Source: Puffinus mauretanicus (lineage: Eukaryota; Chordata; Aves; Procellariiformes; Procellariidae). Taken from it: DNA of 64,000 nucleotides. Position 1 is the first letter of the stretch, and every line of letters starts with the position of its first letter. The translations under genes were made by a program, and so were the position numbers. Where the stretch lies: contig JAJKFH010002068.1 of NCBI GenBank assembly GCA_023333565.1, positions 62,001 to 126,000 on the forward strand, written 5' to 3'. The notes beneath the pieces were generated by a model. It did not search any database. It saw only the letters and a program-made list of their open reading frames with translations, and was not told the DNA's origin. Below are positions 13,759 to 23,195 of the stretch, piece by piece.

Positions 13759-14971
13759 GGCAGGGGAAGGGGGGATGGTGCAGGAGGTTGTACCAAAGCT
13801 GCCTTGCATAGTAAGGAGTTTGTGTATGTTCTCTTTCTCTCCTCTCCTACTTCCCCTTTTCCTTTCATGAGGAATAGTATCTGGCCTTAGCACAAGGCTG
13901 CTGGCCAAAGCAGAGCTTCGTGCGGGGAAGATTAGTTTTGCGCAGCATTCACCAGCACAATGGGCAACGGCACTCTCGGGAGATGGTTCAAACCAAACGT
14001 GAAAGGGAACTTAGTTCTGTAGATCCGAGCAGGCCTCGCATATGGTGCCTGTTAGCACCAGCTACTCACTTTAGCAAAAGGTGCTACACAGGGGATCTTC
14101 CTTTACAGTAGGAACATTTGTAAGAATTGAGACTAGAGCACGAAGTCCTGCATCTTGTAAGTGTTCACAAGGAACTGGAGGGAGCCAAGTCACAGGATTC
14201 AAACCTCCCCATCCGGGGAAGCAAGGTCTGGAATTTTGGTTTGGACCCATCCCTAGCAAGCTGGGCTTCCATGTGCTTCAAGACAAATACGTTGTCTCCA
14301 AGAAAGAAAGAAAGTGTTGTCTGCAAAGCTCACCCCCCGCAAAGATATTTTAAAAGCTCCTTCAAATATCTACATCTGTCCCTGAACTAAACCAAGTCTC
14401 CATTTCCTCCAGACAGTCCCAGGGCTCTGTTACATAGCAGTAGTGAGGACTACAAAGGCTTCTGTCTCCTGTATGATACAGTGCTTTATGGTGACAAGGG
14501 GCTAAAGACAGGCCTTCTGCTCAGCTCCAGTCCAGCAATTTTACCTTGTCACAGAGGGCTGCAGTACACACTCACACACCAGTCCATTACACTTTTAATG
14601 GCACAGTTGTTGAAACACAAGGTCTACACCTCACAGGTTATTTGCTTGTCTGTAACTGCAAACAAATGTCTGAACATATTTAGAACACAATAAGGATTTC
14701 ATTACAGATTTAATTTTGCCCTTCCCTTTGGTTGCCTTCCTGGCTTTGGAAAGTTGTGAAGTTCAAGGCTGCACAGAAATGGAGGAAGATAAATTCCTAC
14801 AGGCCCCAGAAGTTTTCTATTAAAGTTGCTTTAAGACTTCCCATGTGGTTCTAATAGACACAGCCCTGCTCAGCAGTGCCCAGCATCAATACCACCACAT
14901 GAAAGCAAAGCACATATCCCAGAACTGGCCTGCAAAGTGCTGATACTGTGAAAAGACAACACCAAATAAGT

Positions 14972-15009
14972 TTATCTTTTTTCTTTTTTTTCTTCTTCTT
15001 TTCTCCTTT
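14972..15009. repeat. Pyrimidine-rich low-complexity tract
   Basis: Nearly pure C/T sequence with T runs interrupted by single C, lying in PUSL1 intron 2. On the minus strand it reads as a long purine run that generates lysine-rich open frames of no significance. Confidence 0.65.
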
Positions 15010-16113
15010 AATCACCCATCCTACCCATTCGCCTATTAAAACAAAGTTACTCGGATAATGCAAAACAACTGCTGGGCTCACCCAAAGTCCGGCGCCAGGG
15101 GCTGAGACACTGGATGGTTCAGAGGATTAGATAAATGAGATGGAAAGTCCTTTGGGGCTCTTCTTTCAAGATCTCCACAATATTTATACACTTTCTCCAC
15201 AATGGTCTCAGGCAAGAAGCCATAAAAATACACCCTGAGAACTCTTATTCAAACCATAATTCATCACACTTTCCTTCTGCAGACTGCTTAGCAAGAGCAT
15301 GCGAGAACTATCACCCTCACAAGGCACGGTGTGGAAATGTCTTGGCCATGGTCACGGAGCGGCTGGGTCCCAGACCAGCTCTTCAACAACGCTGCTCCTT
15401 CACAACACCGGGATTGTAGCTAATGCAGGCAGAGCACAGACTATCACAAGCAAGCACGGTGGGCACACCACCTTCAAACTGCTGCAGTTTGTGATCTCAG
15501 GTTAAACAGTCTGACTGAAAATGAGAACCGAGTAACAAAAAGGCATGATCTGACCTAAAGCAATCAGTTTCAACTTCTTCAACAATCTCTTATCTTCTAA
15601 ACGGGCACAAGCTTCATTCCAAACTACACAATGCTTCTAAGAGAGAAAAATAATGCAGCTTCCTTTTGATTCCTGCCCTGCACAGGAACATGGGATTTAC
15701 CAGCAAAATAAATTCACCTCTGCTCAAATAAACGCAGCTCAACAGCAGCTTGTAATTAAATTACAGTTGGGTTACACAAACATCCAGGTGTGCTAAGCAT
15801 TTACCCTATGCAAGTGACCCACTTTCTACCTGCTAGTGTAACAGTGGGTCTTTTGCACTCCTATTGCACGCTCACTCCAAGCCCAAACAGCACTTTGGTC
15901 CTGAAAGCCCTTCTTACATCCTGGGAAATCCCTGGGAACAGCACAGGAACAACAGTGATGACAGGATCATACCTTTTTTTCCCCGACATATTAGAAGGAC
16001 TCCAGAAGAATGGAAACTAAGCATTTTTTTTCTTTGGAACAATGGATATCCTGCTGTGCTTTGTTCTGTGTCTGAAAACATCCATCAGAGACATCCTCTC
16101 CCAGGAGGATGCA

Positions 16114-16160
16114 GCTTCTAGTTTCTAAGTCTATGAAGGACTTAGATATGAACTAGAAGC
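16114..16160. repeat. Imperfect hairpin, 17 paired bases
   Basis: Arms GCTTCTAGTT (16114-16123) and AACTAGAAGC (16151-16160) are perfectly complementary. Inside them CTAAGTC (16125-16131) pairs with GACTTAG (16139-16145). A 7-base loop and a 1/5-base internal asymmetry remain. It could be a remnant of a small inverted-repeat element or simply chance. The stem is short for a microRNA precursor. Confidence 0.5.
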
Positions 16161-16344
16161 ACAGCAGCTAAGCCTGCTCAGAACTGAGGCAGTTCTAAGA
16201 ATAAGTGGAGGCAAAGCCACAAGTGCTAATGAAGCTCACATGGTTAAGTACCTTCAGGTGGGCAAGCACCTGAGCTGGGGCTCTCAGAATCGTAGTTCTG
16301 GACTCAGATACCTCAATTTCAAGCCTCATTGAAGGGTTCACATC

Positions 16345-16485
16345 TTTTTCAGGATCAGAATCTTAACGTCTCTGACTTCACCCTGACCTATTTCTCCCAT
16401 CTGTATACTGACATCATTTCTAAAGCACTTTGATTGTTTTGAATATTACAGTGTTTAGCACTATACAAGTGTCTTTTATTGAGTG
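16345..16485 (+). mobile_element. MIR/L2-like fragment
   Basis: Blocks resembling the 3' half of MIR appear in order: TCTCTGACTTCACC, CTATTTCTCCCATCTGTATA, CTAAAGCACTTTGA and CAGTGTTTAGCACTATA. The last resembles the MIR CAGTGCCTGGCACATA segment. The copy is strongly diverged and the call is tentative. It ends about 100 bases from PUSL1 exon 2. Confidence 0.4.
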
Positions 16486-16584
16486 TCAATCTAAAAATAC
16501 TATTTATCCTTCATAATATCTGTAGCTCAATGATGTGACCCTAGAAGTTTCATTTTAATGACAATATGATTAGCAAGGACCTAC

Positions 16585-16642
16585 CTCCAAGTAATTCTGG
16601 ACTCCAACCATTGACTGATCATTCGAAGTCTCCATAACCCCA
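16585..16642 (-). CDS. PUSL1: PUSL1 coding exon 2
   Basis: This exon was found by its conserved content. A TGCTCTGCAG acceptor at 16643 precedes it and a GTAGGT donor at 16584 follows. It has 58 bases: one base completes Ser20, then 19 codons (residues 21-39) end with VGVQNYLE, which matches the family's segment VGVQNYLE exactly as I recall it for human PUSL1. The segment between Gly21 and Val32 is variable in the family. The phase fits both neighbours: exon 1 ends with two codon bases and exon 3 starts in phase 0. Intron 1 is 1,200 bases. The exon is too short to appear as a long open frame, so it would be missed by ORF length alone. Confidence 0.93.
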
Positions 16643-17842
16643 CTGCAGAGCAAAACAAATACAATAGTTATTGATATGTGTCAAGACCCAAGGACTTGAC
16701 ACAGAGTCCACCAACACATCCCGAAGTTAATGGGGGACAGTCATCAAACTGTTTGCTATTGAGTGACCTGGATCTTTTTACAGAACTTGCAGGGACCAAA
16801 CACTTTGATGAATGCACAGGAAAACAGATGCAGCAGTTATTTGCAAGAAAGGAGGCTGGAAATAAAAATCATCCTTCAAATGTTACTCTCTGGACTAGCC
16901 GTTCAGATGGAGGCTGATGTGTTGGGAAGATAAGGCAGACAAATTACACCAGAAAAGAATTTGCAGATAAAACTATTTCAGGGCCAGGAGCTGGTTGCCA
17001 GTTGTAGGTCCCTTTCTTGCAGGCTCTGTGGATGTCATAAAGGGGCTAAAAGACCATGAAGACGGTTTGTGAAGAGCTTCCTTCTCTACTACAGAAGTCA
17101 CAGCCATTCACAAAAGCTGCTGAAGTGCAGAGAGATATGTCCTGAGGCTAAACCCAACCTACCTGTAACTACTCAGAGTAATTTAGGTCAGTACCCACAG
17201 TGACACAGACCGCGGCACTGCGAAAGAATTGTGGGTTTTGGCACACAATGGTATTATTCTGTAAAATCCTCATGAAGATAGGCACAATTCCATGTGCTGG
17301 AGCTGCACAAGTTTCTCCCCCACACTTTTTTTTTTTGAATGTAAAAAAGCATAGCTACACATGTGGGATGTTTAAGGCCTGGGGAAACCCAACCTCAGCC
17401 ATCCTCCTGCAGGACTCACAGATCCCTTCACCTGCACCTCCGGAGCAGCGCAGGTATCTGAACCACTGAGAACTGGCCACACCACCGGGTGCCCAGCAAA
17501 CCACCACCACTGCAGGAAATACCGTAACTTGCCCTCCCTCCCCAGCCTGAGATCACAAGTTTGCCTCCTTCCCTGACCTTGATTTTTTCTCTTTGTCCAT
17601 TTTACGCATTTCCTGCCCAAACCATCCCCTTACTTATACGCAACAGCAGAAAGCCGAGTCCAGCTCCCTGCCCGCGCTCACCTGCTCAGCAAAGGGATTT
17701 ATCACTTACCAAAACCACTGCGCTCGCCCTTCTCCCTCCTTGCAGCTCGCCCACCACCACCCATGGCTAGCCCCCCCCGGGCCGCAACGGGCGCTGGTTC
17801 ACTTCCACCGCACGTGGCTGACGAGCCAGCTGAGGCACCTAC
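16643..17842 (-). other. PUSL1: PUSL1 intron 1
   Basis: This 1,200-base intron runs from the GTAGGT donor at 17842 to the TGCTCTGCAG acceptor at 16643. GC content rises toward the promoter end. There is a short T run near 17327-17335. Nothing else is recognised. Confidence 0.8.
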
Positions 17843-17901
17843 CTATATTTAGTGCCAAAGTACTGAAAGAACACTAGGTATCGGCTCGGGGAAGAAACCA
17901 T
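17843..17901 (-). CDS. PUSL1: PUSL1 coding exon 1 (start codon to first splice donor)
   Basis: First coding exon of the TruA-family pseudouridine synthase PUSL1. The minus-strand ATG at 17901 has A at -3 and G at +4, a good initiation context. It is followed by 19 codons (start MVSSPSRYLVFFQYFGTKY) and two bases, AG, before a GTAGGT donor at 17842. The residues match the family's opening beta strand (human: ARYLVYFQYVGTDFNG, from memory). The split Ser codon (AG|T) is completed by the exon at 16642. The exon lies at the edge of the CpG island at 17.9-18.45 kb, as expected for a housekeeping promoter. A start further upstream is not excluded, but this Met gives an N-terminus of the usual short length. 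Family identity rests on all four exons joining in frame. Confidence 0.93.
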
Positions 17902-18450
17902 CTTTGCTGCCTACGGCCCAGGCTCTAGGTGCGGGCCGGCGGGCACCCCTGCGCTCCCCAACGCGCTGCTGGCAGCGGGGGGCGCCGGCGGAGCTCCCCC
18001 GCGCACCCCCCCCCTCCCCGGGCAGCCCGGCGGCCTTCCCGCCCCTCCGCGCGGCGCAGCCGCCCCGCTTCCCTCAGCCGGCTTCCCGCCGGCGGCCCGC
18101 CCAGCACCGCCCGCTTCCGCCGCCGCGCTGGGTGGGCCCCGCCAAGGGCTGAGGCCTGCTGAGGCGGTGCGGCGGCGGCCGCGGTGGCTGTGGCCGGGCG
18201 CAGTTGCAGGCCCGCCGGGGTCTGGCTCCGCTGGCCGGCAGGGCCTCAGGGCCCGGGACTGGCCCGGCAGCGGCCCGGGCCGCGGGGGAAGCGAACGACG
18301 GTGGTTCAGCTGGGCGGCGGCGGGAGCCCGGCTCGGGCCCAGGCGGCTCTGCCCTCCGTCCTCGGGTGCCTGTGACACCTCACCCCGGTCTCGGAGGTTT
18401 TCCTTCTGCCTGGAGGGAAGCCGAGTGACTGACTGAAGGTGACCCAGCCA
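17902..18450. promoter_or_regulatory. CpG island, PUSL1 promoter
   Basis: This is a sharply bounded stretch dense in C+G and in CG dinucleotides, directly upstream of the PUSL1 start codon on the minus strand. No TATA box was seen at a fitting position. It includes long C runs at 17996-18019, which are G runs on the PUSL1 coding strand. Long open frames across it on both strands follow from the lack of AT-rich stop codons and are not treated as genes. The transcription start site cannot be fixed from sequence alone. Confidence 0.8.
17996..18019 (-). other. Potential G-quadruplex in PUSL1 promoter
   Basis: On the minus strand four or more G runs are closely spaced: GGGG, a nine-G run and GGGGG, with one- to five-base loops. 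The G-rich strand is the PUSL1 coding strand, about 100 bases upstream of its start codon. Folding is predicted from the run pattern only. Confidence 0.5.
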
Positions 18451-20490
18451 GCGATCGCGAGGGAGCAAAGCCCTCTCGAATCCTGTGCTTTATCTTCTCG
18501 GCTGCTCTTTGGCTCTTAAGTTTTACTGCAGGCAACCGTCGTTTGGCAAGTGGCTTTGTTTGCCTTACCGTTTGCCATTAGAAACCACCTGAGCTGGACT
18601 TCTTGTTTGGTTTTTTGTCCGTTTCTAATGGGAATTGAACCCTTGGGCTATTCCTAGCACGGTTCTGGGGGCTTCAGTTGCCCCAAGTCAGATAAGCATG
18701 CCAAAAAATTAAGACTTGGAGTGCTAGAGCAGGAATGTAACTCCCACAGAAAAAAATGGTATATGGGGCCAGAAGTTTACAGGGCGAAGACCAGAGCACG
18801 GCACTTACTGTGGTGAGTGGGCCTCCACGCTCTCCTGCCTTAAGGTTATTTGTGAGTTTGGGATTGTTGACTCAAAGGCTCTGATGTTCCCAACCTTCGG
18901 TGAACCTACCCCGCGTGAAACTGCTCCTGACTCTGCCAACAGCCACGTCAAAGTCCCCGCAAAAACCAGCACAGGCAAGCCCGCGTTCATCTATTTCAGC
19001 CTGCCTGTGAAAAGATGCGTGCAGGCTACCACTTGCTGAGGGTAAATAACAGCTACAGGGACGAAAATAGGCTACGATAGCGATAAATTCTGCAGATGTT
19101 CTTTGTGACTATGTTCTGTATTTTAAAATCTTTATTCATCTTTCTAAAATACTGAACTGCAATATCTGTATGTACAATAGATAGCCTAAAATCAGTATAA
19201 ACAATCACCCGACTCATTAGCAAAATGGAGAGCAACAGAAAAATCCCTGGCCCCGCCATACAAATCTGAGATCTGTTTTGAATGGAAAAATCCAACCAGC
19301 TTTGAATTCACACAATGGCATCCAGACTCTATTATAATGAAACTGATGAATCTCAGCTTTAAAGAGGATGGTAATTTCTAATCCCTGAGCTTGTGCATAC
19401 ACACGCAGGCAGAAACATCCACACGCTTTCATCTATGGTGGAAGAACCAAAGAAAATAAAAACTATTGATTTGACCTTTATGAAACCATATGAAGAGGCC
19501 ACAAGAGGTCACCTTGCCCCTTCTTCTGGACCGAGGTGATCGGCAGGGCTAATTTCTTTTCCTGCGTTCCTCAGAACCCCTCAGCGTCTGATAATTGTGT
19601 TAAATAAGCCAGACTTTTGCTCACACAAAGATACTCTTGACTGTGCCTGGCAAATCAAGCAGGTCTGGGAACTCGGATGGAAACAGGAGCCTGGCCTAGA
19701 GCTGAATCTTAGCTGTAGTTTGTGTATGGAAATGGCATTGAACATCTTATTTCATCTCATTTCATCACAGTTCTGTCCATGGCTGAGATAAGGCCTCATC
19801 GTCACATTCTGCCATGGATTCAGATGCCCCTGGCCCTAGTGTTTGTGTGACTCTTGGTTTTAGTTTAGGTCCGTATAACACAGGATGCATTTTCTTAAAA
19901 CGTGGAGATTTACACTCCAGGCCCTTCTCTCAGTTTTAAATTAATATAAAACTTGCAGTGAATGATGCTGGTTATACTGTTCTACTGTCTGTGGTGCTCG
20001 ATGGGTGGAGGATCAGAACTAAGCCCATTGTAATTAGCCTTATTTATCCACGCCACATTACATTGCTATGTCCTGCAGCAAACGTGATCTGTTCAGCTGG
20101 ACCCACAGGCCCAGATGTCTTCCTTTCTTGCGTGATTACATTGGCTGCAGAGGAGTTACCACAGATTTACTGCATGGCTGATGGCAGCAGCAAATCCACT
20201 GCGTACCGAAAATTAAAAACTAGATTAAGGAGTAACAGGATTGATGCCGATCCTTTTGACACTGCCGGTATAGAATCGCACTCTGCACCCTGAACAGTTT
20301 GATTTTTTTCTACAGTGCACACAACCTGATGGCAATCCTACATGCAAATGACCGGCTGCACCTCCAGCTAATCGCTCAACCACGCAATTAGCGCGAGTTG
20401 GCGTACGAGGCGGTGCCCACTGTCACAGCCGGCTCAGCTCAGAAACGCACGCTTCAGACAGTGTCACGAGTGTCTGCTGAGAACCCATCC
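18451..20490. other. Spacer between the two CpG islands
   Basis: This is the GC-poorer part of the 2,982-base space between the PUSL1 and ACAP3 start codons. It holds no recognised exon. A high-complexity region at 19958-20293 is open for 111 codons. It contains an inverted CCAAT box (ATTGG at 20140-20144) and is followed by an octamer ATGCAAAT at 20342-20349 and several TAAT-core sites. It may carry upstream regulatory sequence for either gene; that is inference. Confidence 0.5.
20342..20349 (+). promoter_or_regulatory. Octamer motif ATGCAAAT upstream of ACAP3
   Basis: This is a perfect match to the POU-factor octamer, about 535 bases upstream of the ACAP3 start codon. It is followed within 55 bases by GCTAATCGC and GCAATTAGC, both with homeodomain-type cores. 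An 8-base match can occur by chance. Position just above the CpG island is the only added support. Confidence 0.3.
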
Positions 20491-20840
20491 TCACCTACAA
20501 CCAGCGAGGAGAAAGCACAGGCGAGAGAGGCGAAGGGAACCGTGTTTCCCAGCCCACCGGCCCCGCGAGGCAGCCGGCAGCACGGACCCCGCCGCCGCCA
20601 GCTTGCTCGGCGACTCGGCGGCGGCCCGGGAGGGGGACCCGCGGCCCGGCGGCGCAGCGGCCCTGCCCGCCGGCGGCCCCGCGCTGGGCCCGGGCCAGCC
20701 CGGCCCTTGGCGCGGCGGGCGGCGTTGGGCTGCGCGGCGGCGGGCGGCGGGCGCGCTCATCCCCGCCGCGGCAGCGGGCGCGTGTGCGGCGGGCGCGGGG
20801 GGCGGGCGCTCGCCCGCGCGTCCTTGGCTGCCGGCGGGCG

Positions 20841-20858
20841 ATGCGCTTCCTCCGCTGA
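20841..20858 (+). other. Upstream ORF in the ACAP3 5' leader
   Basis: ATG CGC TTC CTC CGC TGA is a five-codon frame ending 25 bases before the ACAP3 start codon. It lies in the probable 5' UTR. If transcription starts upstream of 20841, scanning ribosomes would meet it first. It has G at -3 and C at +4, a moderate context. Whether it is translated is unknown. Confidence 0.4.
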
Positions 20859-20883
20859 GCGCGCCGCGGGCTGAGCCGGCAGG

Positions 20884-20930
20884 ATGACGGTGGAGTTCGA
20901 GGAGTGCATCAAGGACTCGCCCCGGTTCCG
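20884..20930 (+). CDS. ACAP3: ACAP3 coding exon 1
   Basis: The ATG at 20884 (A at -3) opens 15 codons reading MTVEFEECIKDSPRF, followed by CG and a GTAAGC donor at 20931. The split codon would complete Arg. This is the conserved N-terminus of the ACAP family, as I recall it: MTVEFEECVKDSPRFR in human ACAP3 and TVDFEECLKDSPRFR in ACAP2. The Val/Glu form favours ACAP3. ACAP3 is a cytoplasmic Arf6 GTPase-activating protein with BAR, PH, ArfGAP and ankyrin domains, linked to endosomal traffic and neurite growth. Only the start of the BAR domain lies on this exon. Head-to-head placement with PUSL1 matches the human locus and supports the call. Confidence 0.93.
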
Positions 20931-22436
20931 GTAAGCGGCGGAGCAGCGGGGCGCGGGCGCGGGGCGCCGCCACGCTCCGCTCCGCTAATCGCTTTAGGCG
21001 GTGGGGGGCCGCGGTGAGCCGTGCGGGGACGGGCCGCGCCCGGGCAGCGCTGGGCCGGGGCCGTGGGAAGCGGGGAGCCCGCCCCGCCGACCCCCGGCCC
21101 CGCCACCCGCCGCGGCTGGGGCCGGGGCTGCCGGCCCAGCGCTGCCCGCCGGCCGCTGGGGATGCCGCCGGGCTGCAGGCGTTGCCCTCTGGTGCGCTGC
21201 ATCTGCCCTGCTCGCCTGGTTGCCCCGCTCCGTTCGGATGCTTTGCAGATGAAAAATTGCTAATGGTAGCAGGCGGCAGACAGCGCCGGATCCCATTCCT
21301 AACAGGGTAAACTGGCATCACCCTATGGGCATCAGCTGGACGGTGCTGATTTACACGGCCCGAAGAGCCAGTGCTAAGAAATACAGTCATTTTCCATGCA
21401 GTCACATTCCCGTCTCTCGGAGGGTGGATTTTTTTTAGCGGTCTTGAAGGAATCCGGGCTATGACAACAAAGACTCCGTCTTGGCTGTGCTGCATTTAAA
21501 TCAGGCCGTTTCAGAAATGCCCAGGGCTGGAGAGGAGCCTCCAGATTCTGTGTACAGATGCTCCATTGTGCCAGGAGCATCCTGGCTAGGTGTCCAGATG
21601 GGCTCGGATGTCCTGATGCTGTAAAGGGAAGATCGGAGCTTCCATAGCTAATAATCTCCTGCTGCTTTCAATACTGTGCCTGGATGGGGACAGAGGGAAA
21701 GAAAGACAATAGCCTGCAGAAGCAAGTTGGTTGGCTGTGTGTACAGGGAAAAGAGTTATCAAGGGGTCTCTCCTTCCCTGCAGACATTCCTTGTTGCTCC
21801 TTCTCAAAACCTTTTTGTTTATTAAATAGAAGAGTTTGCATTTTCCTTTAAGTGCATTTAAAAATAATTTCTTGGAATGCAAGATTCATAGGAAAGGCTG
21901 CAGTGGTCCGTTGCTGTGGCTACTCTGAACAATTGTCATTTTGTTTATATATGTATGTGGTTGTGTACAGCTGCAGGTAATGCAAATACCTGGGTAAGTG
22001 CATCTTCTTTATCCCTGCATATGGGAATATGTAGCGCTGTGGAAAGGGTCCTCCTCCACACATTTTAATTTTAGTTGCGTGGTAAGATCCTGCTCTTTCT
22101 TGTTCCAAAGCTGGTTCCGAAAGTGTAATGGACAGTATCATGTGAGATGACAGGCTGGTCCTATTTGTGTGCCTAGTTGGCATTGGAATCATGGGAGTTT
22201 TTAATCAGGAGAAAGTTAGATGCATGGACAGGTTTGCAGAAGGTATGAAGCTCCTTCTTTAAACCTCTGCTCACTTAGCATCAATTAGCATCTACCCGCC
22301 TCCCCTTTTTCTTTTTTTGACTGTCATTTTATCCTATTGTGCTGCAGAGCATGTGAACGGTTCAGTGGCATCCTTCCAGAGCAGTGACTTCACTGTCCAG
22401 ATGTCTCGTTCCACATGGCAGTGACCCTTTTCCTGG

Positions 22437-22444
22437 TGACGTCA
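22437..22444. promoter_or_regulatory. Full CRE palindrome TGACGTCA
   Basis: This is a perfect CREB/ATF consensus with its central CG intact, 1.5 kb inside ACAP3 intron 1 and outside the CpG island. Intact CRE sites in CpG-depleted sequence are uncommon, but a single 8-mer is weak evidence. Confidence 0.3.
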
Positions 22445-23084
22445 AGATTGATTGATATGTTTATTTATTTATTTTGCCTTTGGTGTGTGTGGGCTTCAGG
22501 CCAAGTTTCTTAGTATGCAGGCAACATCATTCTGCTCTGTCTGCTCCATCCATAAAAACAAAACAGCTCTCAGAGCACTGTGTTGGACCTTTATCAAAAG
22601 CCAGTTATTTAAGCATGGAATTATGAACTATTTCCCAAATGGCCAGACACAGTCTGCCTGTTACAGGGAGAACAAGAGATTAGACTAGAGCAATAAGCCT
22701 GTATATTTCAGGAGGGCTGAAATATAAGTAGCAGGGGAATATGTAAACTACGAACACCACAAACAGTAATACTAGCAGGCCTATGGCAAAAAAAAAAGAA
22801 CAAAATAGAATTCTTCAGACTTTCTCAAAGGGTACAGATTTTAGCCTCCTTTTCTTCCTCCCAGCTTTTTAATTAGTTCTTCCGTTACAATTATTTGTTT
22901 GTAATACAAGAGAATCCTTAGATGCCTGTAAGGGACAGGACTTCTTCTATAGTGCATGGCAGAGATGCTTACTGACATGTCCCTAAAATCTTACAACTAT
23001 AAAAAAAGTAAAATACCATACAAGCTAAACTATATACAAAAATACAGATAAAAATGAGGTGAGAGAGGTAGCATATAATCCACT

Positions 23085-23195
23085 TTCTCAACAGAGACTG
23101 AGACAGCAATAGGTAAAGTCCCTTGCCATAGGAAACATTTGTGGAAGAGGCAAAAATTTAATTCAGATTTCCCATAGCAGTCCCTTAGCTAGGGA
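23085..23195 (-). mobile_element. MIR-like SINE fragment
   Basis: ACAGAGACTGAGACAGCAAT, GGTAAAGTCCCTTGCC, AGAGGCAAAAATTTAATTCAG and CAGTCCCTTAGC follow the reverse-complement MIR order (counterparts of GAGGCAC, AAGTAACTTGCCC, GAACCCAG and GCTCTTAAC). Confidence 0.5.

Larger units (their letters stand above)
9295..16584 (-). other. PUSL1: PUSL1 intron 2
   Basis: This 7,290-base intron contains two probable MIR-like fragments (12570-12725 and 16345-16485), a T15 tract at 13744-13758 inside a longer pyrimidine run, a second pyrimidine run near 14972-15009, a 14-base direct repeat at 10311-10346, and a 47-base imperfect hairpin at 16114-16160. No additional exon was recognised. Confidence 0.75.
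20491..21240. promoter_or_regulatory. CpG island, ACAP3 promoter and first exon
   Basis: This extremely GC- and CG-rich block surrounds the ACAP3 start codon and extends about 300 bases into intron 1. It contains many GGGCGG/CCGCCC-type Sp1 boxes and has no TATA box. This type of promoter is usual for broadly expressed genes. The ACAP3 transcription start probably lies within the block upstream of 20884, but the 5' UTR limits are not determinable from sequence. Confidence 0.8.

Noticed and set aside
17911..18468. 185-codon minus-strand frame and overlapping plus-strand frames in the PUSL1 CpG island
   Set aside because: The composition is that of a CpG island and there is no domain. The region is explained as the promoter of PUSL1.
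19490..19580. Possible L3/CR1 fragment (GAGGCCACAAGAGGTCACCT)
   Set aside because: Only about 20 bases resemble a LINE 3' end. Too little to call.
20491..21495. 334-codon open frame on the minus strand over the ACAP3 CpG island
   Set aside because: It is Arg/Ala/Pro/Gly-rich sequence created by GC richness and scarcity of stop codons. It is antisense to the real ACAP3 exon and has no recognisable domain.
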